Assembly: GCA_905221605.1 (NCBI GenBank)
Contig: CAJNDS010000427.1
Span: 79,288-143,287 of the forward strand
Direction of reading: 5' to 3'
Origin: Symbiodinium natans
Taxonomy: Eukaryota; Sar; Dinophyceae; Suessiales; Symbiodiniaceae
DNA length: 64,000 bases
Of this stretch, positions 30,319 through 41,953 are shown piece by piece. The notes beneath the pieces were generated by a model. That model saw only the letters and a list, made by a program, of their open reading frames with translations. It was not told the DNA's origin and did no database searches. Every line of letters begins with the position of its first letter. Positions within the stretch are counted from its first letter, which is position 1. A program made the translations under genes and the position numbers.

Positions 30319-31184
30319 GGGCTCGGACCAGTCCACCTTCCGGGGTTTAGGGCTTAGGGTTTAGGATTTAGGGTTGAGGGCTTAGGCTTTTGGGTATAGG
30401 TTTAGGGATATGGCTTGGGGTCTAGGATTTACTGCACAGCGCTAAGGGTGGCGGGCTCTTGTGCCCGAACTCAGGTTTTAGGGTGGAGGACATGAGGCGG
30501 TCTAAGAATTTTCGTCTTTCAGCTTTTACTACACTCCTCAGGCCCATTAGCCTTTAAATGAAGGTTTTACTTCGGCTTGGGTTCAGTTGTTAAGGTTTAG
30601 GGTTTAGGGTTTCGAATTTGGGTTTGGGGTTTAGGCTTCAGGGGTTGGGGGAGCGTCCCAGCGCGTGCTCGCTCGTGCGGTTCTGGGACTCTGCCCCAAT
30701 CGATTCGTTGGGAAGTTGGAAGCGCGACGAGGAAAAGAAGTGCCCGCATGGTCAGGCTGGGATCTAACCGAGAATTAGGGTTTATTTAGGGTTTAGGGTT
30801 TAGGGTTTAGGGTTTAGGGTTTAGGGTTTAGGGTTTAGGGTTTAGGGTTTAGGGTTTAGGGTTTAGGGTTTAGGGTTTAGCCTTCACAAAACCCTCAATC
30901 CTAAGCCCTGCATCCGGTTCAGGGTATATATAGAAGGGTTTGGGTTTAGGGTTCTTGCTATACTAGGGTGTTTAGGGCTAGGGTTCAGGGTGTAGAGTTC
31001 GGGCAGTTTCCTGCTGTGTTCTCATAGCAGGGATGCGTCCTTGAATCTCCCGCAAGCCCTGAACCCTAAACCCCAAACCCTAAACCCTAAACCCTAAACC
31101 CTAGACCCTAAACCCTAGACCCTAGACCCTAGACCCTAGACCCTAAACCCTAAACCCTAAACACTAAACCCTAAACCCTAAACC

Positions 31185-31223
<39 letters not shown>

Positions 31224-31924
31224 ACCCTAAACCCTAAACCCAAACACTAAACCCTAAACCCTATCTTTTTGCTAAGAAGGCCAAGGCTTGGTACCAAGCA
31301 GGTATCGATTTGGATATGTGTTGTTTTTGTTCACTTCTCTCCTTGTTTAATATGGAGCCCCAATTAGAACAATTTTGGGGACTGTTGAAATCGACACCTA
31401 GCAAGTGACCGGGCTGCCTAAACCCAAAACACACCCTAAACCCTAAACCCTAAACCCTAAACCCTAAACCCTTGCAAAGCCACATAACACCCGACCCCAG
31501 CAAAGAGAGCATGGTTGCCATCTCGGGTTGCTGGGGTCCATTGGGCTGGTGGGTTGTTGTAGCTTAAGTAATACTTACAATATTGATAGCGTTAATAGTG
31601 ATAATAGTAATACTAAAAATAATAATGAATCATGATACTACTAAAAATAATAGTAATAGTCATAGTAATCATGAGAATAGTAAGAATAAGAATAATCAAG
31701 CGATGCCGCAGACCTGCCGGGTTCTGCGTGAAGTACCGATTTCAACATCCGAGGGAGCTTAGGGGTTCAACAGCTTCTTTGCGCCGATTGCACCCTAAAC
31801 CCTTAACCCTAAAACCCTAAAACCCTAAAACCCTAAAACCCTAAAACCCTAAAACCCTAAAACCCTAAAACCCTAAAACCTCAAACCCTAAACCCTAAAC
31901 CCTAAACCCTAAACCCAATTTCAG
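30319..31924. other. Intergenic or 5' intronic DNA
   Basis: Mostly degenerate TTTAGGG tracts, a near-perfect array at 30781-30880, then CCCTAAA tracts with CCCTAGA and CCCTCAA variants (31072-31262), an ATA-rich stretch (31560-31690) and an array of CCCTAAAA octamers (31808-31880). A GC-rich island at 30655-30770 could hold an exon, but no frame is convincing. Confidence 0.5.
30781..30880 (+). repeat. TTTAGGG array (about 13 units)
   Basis: Nearly perfect G-rich telomeric heptamers in the spacer after the kinase gene. Confidence 0.85.
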
Positions 31925-33195
31925 CGCGTCTGCCCGAAGGAGACGGAGCAACGTCGAGATGAGAACCTGGCTGCGGGCGCCATGCATTGGCAGCTGGCGG
32001 AATGCCCGTGGGACTCAGGCTCCACAGGGATTTGCTATCAATTGCTTCAGAAACCCCCAAAAAGTACAAATATTCTCCCTTATAAGGGTAATATAGGGAT
32101 GATTCTTAAGCAAATAGCAGTTTGAGGGTTTTTTGGTGCCCGGGGTTTTGGGGTGTTGGGTGGAGAGGCTTGGGTCTGTGGCAATGAAGCACAGAGGCAA
32201 GACAAGCTCTGAATCCTAATCAAGGGACCCGAGTAAGTTGGAAGGCAAGTTGCGAAGAGAACCTCCTCCCCTGCCAGATCGGCCCACCCTAAACCCTCAA
32301 CCCTTTAAACCTTTAAACCCTCTAAACCCTCTAAACCCTTTAAACCCTTCAAACCCGTTAACCCTCTAAACCCTTTAAACCCTTTAAACCCTTTTAACCC
32401 TTTAAACCCTTTAAACCCTAAACCCTGCTACATCACATCTCAGAATCTTTCACCCAGAGCCTTTGGGCTCACTGTGCTTCAGCAGCGCAACAGGCGATCT
32501 GGACTTGCCCTTGCTGCAGCACGTGCCGCAGACGGAGGCGCCAGAGCTCGACGGGTTTAGGGTTTAGGGTTTAGGGTTTAGGGTTTAGGGTTTAGGGTTT
32601 AGGGTTTACTGTAGGGTTTAAAGGGTTTAGGGCAGCGTTACCTGAAGCTCGGAACCTTGGCCCTCCCCCCTAAACTTTCCTAAACCCCCGAACCCCTGAA
32701 CCCTGAAAGCGTGTCCTGCCAACTTAAGCGCAGTTAACTGTACTACTCCCTTAAATCCCAGATATTCATGGTTTTAGGGCCCAAAAGCCATAATCATGGT
32801 GCTTTTCGGGGGACCTAAAGCCACAACTGCAGAGCATTTTGACCTGCATCTGTGCATCTGTCTCCCTTACAGTCCTACTTCCTAGCCCCGTCTACACGAA
32901 AGCCAAAGCTCTAGTTGCCAAGGACGCCCTTCACTTGTCCCGGCGGGTGCTACTTCGAGGCCTCTTTCGGCGACAGGCCAGACGAGTTGCAGGAACGAAG
33001 AAGGCTTAGGGTTTAGGGTTTAGGGTTTAGGGTTTAGGGTTTAGGGTTTAGGGTTTAGGGTTTAGGGTTTAGGGTCTTGGGTGCAATCTGTTGGGATAGA
33101 GCGGAGGTCTGGAAAAACCTAGTACGGTGAAGACCCCATTCGAGAAGTTTTCCTTCGAGCACATTTCCAACCAGACGAGCGGCCCAATGCTCGGT
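31925..33195 (+). CDS. Four phase-linked exons of an unidentified protein
   Basis: Exons 31925-32018, 32458-32554, 32923-32992 and 33145-33195 (GTGAG donor) join in one frame. Residues seen: CPKETEQRRDENLAAGAMHW; EPLGSLCFSSATGDLDLPLL; CPGGCYFEASFGDRPDELQ; KFSFEHISNQTSGPMLG. The G left over at 32018 completes GAG with the next exon, and the GG left at 32554 completes GGG, which supports the splicing. Not recognised. It may be the N-terminal part of the hydroxylase gene that ends at 50,970, or an independent gene. A possible extra exon lies at 33691-33790, where all three frames are open. Confidence 0.65.
32033..32135 (+). repeat. Short element, family VII (about four copies)
   Basis: CTTATAAGGGTAATATAGGG and TTCTTAAGCAAATAGCAG; related segments near 25855-25965, 54470-54560 and 57208-57315 share AAGGAAGAAT/ATTCTTCCTT-type and GAGCAAATAGTAG pieces. 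Limits approximate. Confidence 0.45.
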
Positions 33196-34056
33196 GTGAG
33201 ACAATGACCTTGAGATTCTGCTCAGCAGGCCTCTAAAGCTTGCAAGTTAGAGCCTTAAACCTAGGCCCTAAACCTAAGCCCCCCAAATCCCCTTTGCATC
33301 AACACCTGTTGGCAGCATGCGGGCGTTGAGAACGACATCCCTACGATCGTCCGACTGTGGGCTGGCGCCCCAGAACACAATCTCAGCTTCAACTACACAG
33401 TACTTAGGGGATTTAGGGCCGCATGGTACTTTGTGTTCGGGTTGTGGGTTTAAGGTCGGAGGTTTAGGGCTTATTTTTTTGCGAGAGGAAATTTGGTCCC
33501 TTTATCTGGACAGCAGTTTGGTCCTATAATGATAAAAACTGTGAGGTCTTTCGTCTTGCCCAGAACGAGGACCATGTAGAGATCTGCCCATACAGTTCCT
33601 AGGAGCAAGTAAGTCGAATAAGTCAAGGCACAGTGCAGCCCCTCACCAAACCCTAAACCCTAAACCCTAAACCCTAAACCCTAAACCCCTAAGAAGAACC
33701 AGGGCGAAAGAGCACAGCGAATCAGACGGCAGAGCCCAACACATGTGGGACGCAATCCACTGCAGCAGAAGAAGAGAAGAACGATCACAAGGAGCCTAAG
33801 CCCGAAACCCTAAAACCATAAGCCTGTGGGTTCTCAATACGTATCAACCTTGAATCCCTTAACAGCTCAACCCTAAGCAACTCAATCCTAAACAACTCAA
33901 CCCTAAACCCTCAACTCTGAACGCTGAACCCGAAACCCCACTTAAACCCTAGACCCTCGTTAAACTCTAGACTCTATAAAGCCTAATAAAACCCTAAATC
34001 CTAAATCCCTAAACCCCAAACCCTAAACCCTAAGCCCTAAACCCTCAACCCCACAG

Positions 34057-35705
34057 CTCATCTTCGGAAATGGATTTTCGAGGCCCTCGGACGCTGGCCC
34101 TCCTGCCGCGACGAAGCGCTCATCGGCGAGGCAAGGGGCTGGGAAAGGGTGGGGGGGCGGGAGGGGGGGTTGAGGCTCTTAGGGTTCAGGCTCTTAGGGT
34201 TCAGGGTTCAGGGTTCAGGGTTTAGGGTTTAGGGTTTAGGGTTTAGGGTTTAGGGCTTAGGGCTTAGGGTTTAGGGTTTAGGGTTTACATGGGTCAAGAA
34301 GTATAGTTGCCGTACTTAGAGCCCTACTGATTACTACCCATGAACCTCCAAGTAGAGCTTTTGTTTTCAGAGTCTCAGAGACTTCCGGCTGAGGGAATGT
34401 TAGGCTCCAGGGATTTAGGGCTTCAGGGAATTAGGGCTTCAGAAGTTTAGGGTTAGCACTTTAAGTGAAATTGCTGGGCTTTAGGGATGCAGGGTTTAGG
34501 ATTTAGGGGTTGTAGGGTTGAAAGCTTGGGCCCTGAACCCTAAGGCCCTGTGCCCTCGCCCCAGAAGCCCGCGTTCAACCTCCCAGCCCTGCCCTGGACA
34601 TCGTGGGGGCGGGCCCTCATCTAAGTAATGGTCCCCCTTTTTTAAGTTGCCGTTTTTAGGTGGAACCTTTATAAGGTTAGCCTAGTTCTGGTAAGCCTGT
34701 AAACCCAAAACTCAAATCCCTAACCCTTAAACCCTAACCCCTAAACCAAACCCTAACCCTAAACCCTAAACCCCGAAACACTAACCTGAACCCAGAAAGC
34801 CCTAAACCCTGTCAAAACATACTCAACAGCTAAAAGCAAAAACTCAAAGCCAACCTAATCCCTGAACCCTAAACCCTGATCCGCTTTCTTTTTTTGGGTG
34901 GACAAAGTGCTCAGATGAAGAGGGAGGGGAGGGCCAAGTAGACCCTCAAGCCCATAAAAAACCACAAAGCAATAGGCGCCCCAAACACAAATCGAAACCG
35001 CTGAGAACCCCAACGCCCTAAGACCTGAACCCTTAAGGCCCTAATTCCTCAACAAAACGCAAAACCCAAAGCCCTTAAAGCAACAAACAGAGAAAACCTT
35101 TAAAAGCGCCAAGCCCGTACTGCCCGTAACATGCTTGACGCCCTGAACACCCTAAACCCCAATCCCCCAGGAAGCCCTGAATCCTCGACTCCAAACCCCA
35201 ACCCAGCAACCCCCAAAGCCCAAACCCCAAACCCCAAACCCTAAACCACAAACCCCACCCCCCAAACCCCAAACCCCAAACCCCAAACCCCAAACCCCAA
35301 ACCCCAAACCCCAAACCCCAAACCCCAAACCCCAAACCCTAAACCCTAAACCCTAAACCCTAAACCCTAAACCCGCAAATCAAAGGCCCTCACATCCTCG
35401 ACCCTTAACAACTTGGCAGGCCCTTAAGGGATATGTGATCTGTTTCCTTATTCAGTTTACGGGGATCGTATGAGGGAATATGTTTCAGGGCGGTACCTTG
35501 AACCCTGAACCCTAAACCCTAAACCCTAAACCCTAAATCCTAAACCCTAAACCCTAAACCCTAAACCCTAAACCCTGAACCCCTAAACCCCTAAACCCCT
35601 AAACCCTAAACCCTAAACCTGCAGGCCTTTGCCTTTGCCTGCGGCTGCCGCCGGCTTCTGCGCGAGGCAAAAGCCGCGGAGGATGCGTCGAGCCAGAGCC
35701 GCGGG
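34057..35705 (+). CDS. Three phase-linked exons, unidentified
   Basis: Exons 34057-34130 (AHLRKWIFEALGRWPSCRDE then ALIGE), 34565-34612 (KPAFNLPALPWTSWGR) and 35625-35705 (AFAFACGCRRLLREAKAAED then ASSQSRG) join in phase 0 with GC donors and AG acceptors. All have high GC3, and each sits between CCCTAAA upstream and TTTAGGG downstream except the middle one, where the tracts are weak. Predicted soluble and helical; no family recognised. Confidence 0.65.
35215..35372 (+). repeat. CCCCAAA array merging into CCCTAAA
   Basis: About 14 units of AACCCCA (CCCCAAA) followed by five of CCCTAAA. The inverse variant TTTGGGG occurs at 41470-41568, and CCCCAAA again at 41805-41938. Confidence 0.85.
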
Positions 35706-35752
35706 GTTTAGAGTTTAGGGTGTAGGGCTTGAGGTTTAGGGTTTAGGGTTTA

Positions 35753-35898
35753 GGGTCTATAGGGTCTATAGGGTCTATAGGGTCTATAGGGTCCATAGGG
35801 TCTATAGGGTCTATAGGGTCTATAGGGTCTATAGGGTCTATAGGGTCTATAGGGTCTATAGGGTCTATAGGGTCTATAGGGTCTATAGGGTCTATAGG
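35753..35898 (+). repeat. GGGTCTATA nonamer array
   Basis: About 16 units with a single CCATA variant, embedded between TTTAGGG units. An unusual derivative repeat. Confidence 0.88.
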
Positions 35899-36290
35899 TT
35901 TAGGGTTTAGGGTTCAGGGTTTAGGGTTTAGGGAAAAGCCTCAGAGCCTAGGGTCGGTGGGGGGGGGGGGGGGTTGGGTGGATTGGGTAGGGTTTGGGGT
36001 ATGGGGTTTAGGGTTTAGGGCCGGGCCCAGGGCTTGCTGGTAGGTTTAGGATTTAGGGTTTAAGGTTTGGGGTTTGGGGTTTGGGGTTTAGGGCAAGCCC
36101 CCCGAAACCCTAGATCCCGCCCTAAAGCCGTAAAGTCGTCAGCTCCAGAAACCAGAAGCCCTTAACCACGAACAAAAAGCCGTAGACCCTAAACCCTAAA
36201 CCCTAGCCCTAAACCCTAAACCCCAAAACCCTAGACCCTAAACCCTAAACCCAGCCGTGGTCCGGAACTCTTAGAAGCCTCAACACCCAG

Positions 36291-36351
36291 GCGGTGACCA
36301 GGCGGACTGGGCGCAGGACGAGGAGTCGCTCTTTGCCGCCTGGAGCCCCTG
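36291..36351 (+). CDS. Candidate exon
   Basis: Acceptor acccag ends at 36290. The frame reading GDQADWAQDEESLFAAWSPC has strong GC3; donor CCTGT|GTGGGT. Preceded by CCCTAAA and followed by TTTCGGGG-type repeats. Confidence 0.5.
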
Positions 36352-36891
36352 TGTGGGTTTCCTGCTTTCAAAATGTTGGTAGGGTTTCGGGGTTTCGGGG
36401 TTTCGGGGTTTCGGGGTTTCGGGGTTTCGGGGTTTAGGAGTTTAGGGGTTTCGGGGTTTCGGGGTTTAGGGGTTTAGGGGTTTAGGGTTTAGGTTTGTTT
36501 GTTGGAGGGGGGGGGGGCGAAAAAAAGAGCGTAGTCTGGTTCTTTTGGGGGGTTGAGGGCTTGGGGTTGTAGGCACAGTTTAGGAATATTTGGAGGATTT
36601 ATGGATCGGGGTTGCATGGCGTAGGTTTTTTGGGTTTAAATCACGCCGCATGTCATAGCAATCGTTCCATTTTGTGTTGCATTGTCACGCAGCACATTTT
36701 AAACAACAAATATGCATCTACTACAAGTTCGTCCATGCTTCTTAGAGCTTTACCGTCTGCTGTCGCCTGCGTCCTGCAACGAAGTGTGCCGCCAGCTCAG
36801 AACCCTAAACCCTAAACCCTAAACCCTAAACCCTAAACCCTAAACCCTAAACCCTAAACCCTAAACCCTAAGGGCAGTTTCCTGCCGGCAG

Positions 36892-37176
36892 CCCGGAGTC
36901 CGTCATTTTTCCTGCCGCTGTGTGCCGAGACACACGTCCCTGCCTAAGAGGCTTCGACCTTGGGGACGAAATGAACCCTAAAAGGGTTTATGGTTCATAT
37001 ACCTTAATAGGAATTATAGTGGTTCATATACCTTCATAGGAATTATAGTAGTGTAGGGTATATGACCCCAATTTTAGGGTTCATCTCGTCCCCGAGGGAC
37101 AGCCAGATGTCCAACTGGCAGGATACTGCCTGGAACCGTGCGAGGTACACTGCGGCAAGAGCTGCAGTCGAGTCGG
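36892..37176 (+). CDS. Two exons of a Cys-rich segment split exactly by an inverted-repeat element
   Basis: Exon 36892-36964 (PESVIFPAAVCRDTRPCLRG then FDLG) and exon 37097-37176 (GQPDVQLAGYCLEPCEVHCG then KSCSRVG) become one frame once the hairpin element at 36965-37096 is removed as a GA-AG intron. The second exon ends at a GTAAAC donor. Seven cysteines occur over about 50 residues. The other open frame across 37062-37298 (reading SNWQDTAWNRARYTAA) is an alternative if the element is not spliced. Confidence 0.6.
36962..37096 (+). repeat. Inverted-repeat element, family I
   Basis: Left arm GGGGACGAAATGAACCCTAA and right arm ending TTAGGGTTCATCTCGTCCCC are complementary over about 22 bp with one mismatch. 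It occupies exactly the space between two exons of one reading frame, using a GA donor and an AG acceptor. Confidence 0.75.
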
Positions 37177-37596
37177 GTAAACTGCTGAATCAGCTGGAGG
37201 CTGCGTCACGCGCGCATCAGGAAACACCTAAACCCCACACCCTACACACCTTAGGGGCTGGTGCACTAGAGATGTCGAGTTTTGATCGAGAGGGTTAAAC
37301 TTCAAGGAAAAAAGGAACTAGCTGGTGGTTGCGAGGCTGGGTCGTGAATCGACTACGGCGGGTACCACTCACCCCTCTTGCCCTAAATGCCAGGATTGAG
37401 TGCTGCCTGAATATGGCACGCATGACCCAACATCACATCCCCTTGTCAAGGCCCTACGTCCTGACCCTATCTATAAACCCTAATGCCCCTAAACCCTAAA
37501 GCCCCCGAAAGCCTCTGAACCCTAAACCCTAATGCCCTAAAACCCCTAAAGCCCCTAACAACCCTAAAGCCCGTAAAGCCCTTAAAGCCTTTAACT

Positions 37597-37702
37597 TGGT
37601 AGCCCAGTGGTAATTACCCTTTTCCCTTTTTTGGGTTTAAGGCCTTTTTAGAAATTAACCAACCAAAAACGGGTGCCCTTATGTTACTGGGGTACCAAGT
37701 TA
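37597..37702 (+). repeat. Family III hairpin element
   Basis: CTTGGTAGCCCAGTGGTAAT at the left, TTAACCAACCAAAAACGGGT inside, GTTACTGGGGTACCAAG at the right. Followed directly by a TTTAGGG array. Confidence 0.65.
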
Positions 37703-37792
37703 AGGGTTTAGGGTTTAGGGTTTAGGTTTAGGGTTTAGGGTTTAGGGTTTAGGGTTTAGGGTTTAGGGTTTAGGGTTTAGGGTTTAGGGTTT

Positions 37793-37921
37793 AGTTTCAT
37801 GGGTCCTTAGTATGATCCCTTGCCTCCCGTATAGGGTTCTTATGTAAGGGCCCTTGAGTTGAAAAAAGGGTAGCAAGGGGTCCCCTTCTTTGAAAGGCCC
37901 ATACTCAGGGGCCATGTAACT
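37793..37921 (+). repeat. Inverted-repeat element, family V
   Basis: From TTTCATGGGTCCTTAGTATG to GGGGCCATGTAACTG. The interior contains AAGGGGTCCCCTT. Sits at the right edge of a TTTAGGG array. Confidence 0.55.
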
Positions 37922-38001
37922 GCCCCAAGACACCCTAAACCCTAAACCCTAAACCCTCAACCCTAAACCCTAAACCCTTGGCCCTTTTGTGGCTTGTCCA
38001 G

Positions 38002-38076
38002 ATGTTCTCGGACCTCCAGTTCTGGCGCTTGGACCTAAAGGAGCTGCGTGGGGCTTGGCTTCGCATCCCTGGGCCC
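38002..38076 (+). CDS. Candidate exon (FSDLQFWRLDL)
   Basis: Acceptor gtccag ends at 38001; reads MFSDLQFWRLDLKELRGAWL then RIPGP. Perfectly framed by CCCTAAA upstream (37935-37976) and TTTAGGG downstream (38090-38150). Confidence 0.6.
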
Positions 38077-38755
38077 GAAACCTTTCGGTTTAGGGTTTAG
38101 GGTTTAGGGTTTCGGGTTTAGGGTCTAGGGTCTAGGGTTTAGGGTGTAGGGTTGACCCGAACCCTAGTCGCTCTTTTTCTGGTTGGGGGGGGGGGGGGGG
38201 CTCGGGTCGAGTTTTTCAGCTTTAGGGTTGGTGTTACAGGATATTCTTGCTGTTCTTGCACCTTAAACCCTAAACCCAAACCCCAAACCTTCAGGTCAAG
38301 GTTCAGGATTTAGGGAAAAGGTGTTTAGGGGTCAGGCTCCACTCTTAGCTGGGTCTTGGTGCAACTGTCCTCCGATAGAAGCTTGTTTATAGGTTATATT
38401 GGGAATCATTGGCGTTGTGGCCTTTACAGGGTATGCAGGGTTTATAGGGTTCATAGAATAAGGTTTGAGGTTAAAATTTCGGTTTCTGACACACAAACTT
38501 GACATGAGTGCTTGCCGGAACCCCGACTAAAGTCGTCCCTGAGCGCCTCCTGCTGCCTCAAACCCCGTGAACCCTAAAATCCTCTCCTACGAAGTGCCCT
38601 AAAAAGCCCGCAAAAGCTATGTGCTATGAAGGATGTCCCAGCTGGCAAGCTCGCCTAAACCCTAAACCCTAAACCCTAATTAAACCCTCAACCCTCAACC
38701 CTAAACCCTAAACATAAACCCTAAACCCTAAACCCTAAACCCAATGCACTCCGAG

Positions 38756-39184
38756 GCTCACGCCCTGGGCTCCTCCACAGGCACTGGGGAAGGGAGGACA
38801 TTTTGGGGGAGGTTTCGGAACGTTGGTTTGAGAGTTTGGGATTCAGGGCGGTTAGGGTTTAGGGCTTAGGGCTTAGGGTATGTAGGGTTTAGGGTTTAGG
38901 GCGTCTCGCCTCGCAGCGGCAGTAGATACCATGTGCAAATGGCGCCCCAACACACGCAGGGGTGTGGGCGGGGGGGGGGGGGGGGGGCATGTCACGCGAA
39001 GGGTTAAGAGTATCCTCGGGGACGAAATGAACCCTAAAATTGGGGTCATATACCCTACACTACTATAATTCCTATTAAGGTATATGAACCATAAACCCTT
39101 TTAGGGTTCATTTCGTCCCCAAGGATGTGGCTCAGGTTGGGGTGCAGCGACGTCCGACCTGGAATGGCCCCACAGCAGTGAAAG
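38756..39184 (+). CDS. Small candidate exons around a second inverted-repeat element
   Basis: Candidates: 38756-38780 (AHALGSST), 38991-39020 (VTRRVKSILG) and 39124-39184 (DVAQVGVQRRPTWNGPTAVK, GT donor). The last two join in frame when the hairpin at 39021-39123 is removed as a GA-AG intron, just as at 36965-37096. Less certain because the region also has a poly-G run (38970-38987) and no family match. Confidence 0.4.
39018..39123 (-). repeat. Inverted-repeat element, family I, opposite orientation
   Basis: Same arms (GGGGACGAAATGAACCC and GGGTTCATTTCGTCCCC) with the interior reversed relative to 36962-37096 (ATTCCTATTAAGGTATATG versus its complement). The element therefore moves and can land in either orientation. 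Confidence 0.75.
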
Positions 39185-39546
39185 GTAGAGCTTCCCCCCT
39201 AACACCAAACAGAAAGACCCGAACTATCAGCATGGCTGGCATGAGGTGATGAGGGTTTCGGGCTTATAGGTTTAGGGTTTAGGGTTTAGGGTTATAGGGT
39301 TAAAGGGTTAAGAATCCTAAACCCTACAAGTCCAGATGGCTGCTTGCCGCGACACTTCAACTATTAAAACTTCTGATACCAGGAGAAAGAGGGAGGCCAG
39401 GACGACAAAATGAACACCATTCACCGCTACCTAGCCTTGCCTCGCAGCCTATATAGAGGAACGGTGATGACTATAATAGTAACCACATGCACTGTCATAG
39501 TTAGAATGAGACTTCTGGAAATCGTAATGACAAAATATCATTGCAG

Positions 39547-40350
39547 CAAGTGATTGCTGGAAGCTTCTCTGGCGCAACATGACGGCGGCCTTTTGCTCCC
39601 AGTGGCGCAGTTCTGCCGCGGGGCCGCAGCTCCCTACCGGCCCGGTCTTTGCGGTGCCCAGCCAGCTGGATGCCCACCGCGAGCGGGGGTTCTCCGGCAC
39701 GGTTTGCTCGGCCTCTTGGACTGCATGCCAGCGGGTACCCTTAAGTATATACTGGGTTTTAGTTTTTGTTTTTTTTGAGGGGGGGGGGGGGGGGGGGGTT
39801 TGGGATCCCGTTCTAAGCTACCGACGCATGTAGCCCACCGACGCATACCGGTGCACTCTGATAGCAATATATGGCTACCCAGGCCTTATGCGCCTTCGGC
39901 GTCGTCTGCGCCGGGGCGGCGTACCGCAAGGCGCGCCGCGGGGCGCGGGCTGCCAGCCAAGGGCACGTGGTGACGGGGACGCGCCAAGACCTGGCGGGCA
40001 CGGATGCGGCCTTCCAGCAGGGTGCCGCGCACGAGGCCCGAGGCCAGATTGAAGAGGCGCACGTCCTTCCACAGCTCTTTTGGCTGGAGCTTCGCAGGTT
40101 AGCGGCCGTCCCCCTAGAACGGAACCGTCCAGTAGCCCTCCTTGTGCTGTTCTACTTTAGCATGAATTATGCCTTATAAGGGAGGGGCCGCTACGGGCCG
40201 CGCATCCTCAACCCGAAAGACAAACCCTTTCCACCAAGAACGCCCTCGCAGGCCCGGCAGTGCTTCCAGCAGTCGATGCAGGCGGGCTACCCGCGTGCCC
40301 GGACGCGGCTGATCAACATCGACATGCTCCTCCTAGACCCGGCGCTTCCT
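39547..40350 (+). CDS. Three phase-0 exons, repeat-containing helical region
   Basis: Exons 39547-39734 (DCWKLLWRNMTAAFCSQWRS and on to AHRERGFSGT), 39883-40062 (ALCAFGVVCAGAAYRKARRG and on to FQQGAAHEARGQIEEAH) and 40252-40350 (ARQCFQQSMQAGYPRARTRL then INIDMLLLDP) all begin and end in phase 0 with GT, GT and GC donors. Extreme GC3. The A-x(6)-G-AxxEARxQ and QAGYPRARxRL patterns suggest TPR/Sel1-like helical repeats. Probably part of the hydroxylase gene upstream region. Confidence 0.65.
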
Positions 40351-40775
40351 GCAAAATTGGAGGCCTGCGTGTCCCTGAAAATCTGGAAGACTACACCGAT
40401 TTTCAACTAGTATACCCATCTTGACGGCGCCGATCTCTTTATGTAGAGTACGTTATCGTGTGCTTTTATCCGAACTAAGGGGCCCTTATCAATCTGCTTA
40501 TAAGCGCAAACGATTTTTAGAGTTTATGGGTTCCCTGAAGCCTGTTAGCCCTAAACTCGACACCCCAGCTGGAGAATATCTAGGCGTCGGAATAATTACT
40601 AATAGTATTCCCCTATGATCCCTTTGAGAAATTATTCTAACCCCCCCCCCCCCCCCAAAAACCCTATTCGAATTCTTAGGCACCTATAACCCCAGCCCTC
40701 AACCTTCGACCTTCAACCCTAAACCCTAAACCCTAAACCCTAAACCCTAAACCCTAGACCCTAGACCCTAGACCC

Positions 40776-40776
<1 letters not shown>

Positions 40777-40810
<34 letters not shown>
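40777..40810 (+). repeat. ATT triplet microsatellite
   Basis: About 11 ATT units directly before the acceptor of the exon at 40813. Confidence 0.85.
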
Positions 40811-40812
<2 letters not shown>

Positions 40813-40813
<1 letters not shown>

Positions 40814-41425
40814 CCCCGAAAGTATCCAGAGGCCTTGTGGGTGTCGGCTGCCCAGCACTATGACAGCTTCGAAGCCGAGCCCGCCGGCTCTGAAGAAGGT
40901 ATGGGAGGACTCCTCTACATAGGGTTTAGGGTCTAAGGGTTCAGGGTGGGTTTAGGGTTTAGGGTTTAGGGTTTGGGGTTTGGGGTTTAGGGTTTAGGGT
41001 TTAGGGTTTAGGTTTTAGGGTTTGGGGTTTAGGGTTTAGGGTTTAGGGTTTAGGCCTACGCAGGGTATAGGGGCCTTAACAATAATTGCAATAGGACTCC
41101 TCTACATAATGGAGCTTTTTGGGGGTACCTAAAGTATAGCGGACCTACTATGGATCAGCAGGAACCCTGAACCCTAAACCCTGAACCCTAAACCCTAACA
41201 CCCTAAACTGCCCAAGCCCTGAGCCCTAAACCCTAAACCCTAAACCGCCCAAGCCCTAAACCCTAAAACCGCCCAAGCCCTAAACCCCAAACCCCAAACC
41301 CCAAACCCGAAACCCTAAACCCTAAACCCTAAACCCTAAACCCTCTTTAAGCCTACACATCCCTGGGGCGGCGGGTCATGCCGAGGTTCCTTCGTAGCGG
41401 CCATGTCTCCGAGGAGTCCCGGCAG
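40813..41425 (+). CDS. Two linked exons
   Basis: 40813-40898 (PRKYPEALWVSAAQHYDSFE then AEPAGSEE, GT donor) leaves one base that completes GCC with 41352 (YTSLGRRVMPRFLRSGHVSE then ESRQ). If the second exon is not spliced, it reaches a TAG at 41432. The first follows an (ATT)n microsatellite; the second lies between long CCCTAAA and TTTAGGG/TTTGGGG arrays. Confidence 0.65.
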
Positions 41426-41439
41426 AACTTTTAGCAGGG

Positions 41440-41570
41440 TTTAGGGTTTAGGGTTTAGGGTTTAGGGTTTAGGGTTTAGGGTTTGGGGTTTGGGGTTTGG
41501 GGTTTGGGGTTTGGGGTTTGGGGTTTGGGGTTTGGGGTTTGGGGTTTGGGGTTTGGGGTTTGGGGTTTGG
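41440..41570 (+). repeat. TTTAGGG array switching to TTTGGGG
   Basis: Six TTTAGGG units, then about 14 perfect TTTGGGG units. Follows the exon at 41352-41425. Confidence 0.88.
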
Positions 41571-41953
41571 GGGTTAGCGCGTTTAGGCTTCCTAGCATGA
41601 GTGTTCGGGGTGTTCGGTTTTTTCAGCTTGAGGTTTTAGGGGGTGTAGGGCTGAGGGTTTAGGGGCCTCCTCGTCCCCCGAACCCCCCAAACCCCCTAAA
41701 CCCGAAACCCCAAACCCCCCAAGACCCTCAAACCCCAATGACCCTAATGAACCCTAAACCCTAAACCCTAAACCCGAAAACCCTAAACCCGAAAACCCCA
41801 AACCCTAACCCCAAACCCCAAACCCCAAACCCCAAACCCCAAACCCCAAACCCCAAACCCCAAACCCCAAGCCCCAAGCCCCAAACCCCAAACCCCAAAC
41901 CCCAAACCCCAAACCCCAAACCCCAAACCCCAAACCCCACCCAATAATGCCAG

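Noticed and set aside
35753-35898. CRISPR-like array
   Set aside because: Nine-base units with no spacers; a simple tandem repeat in a eukaryotic intron.
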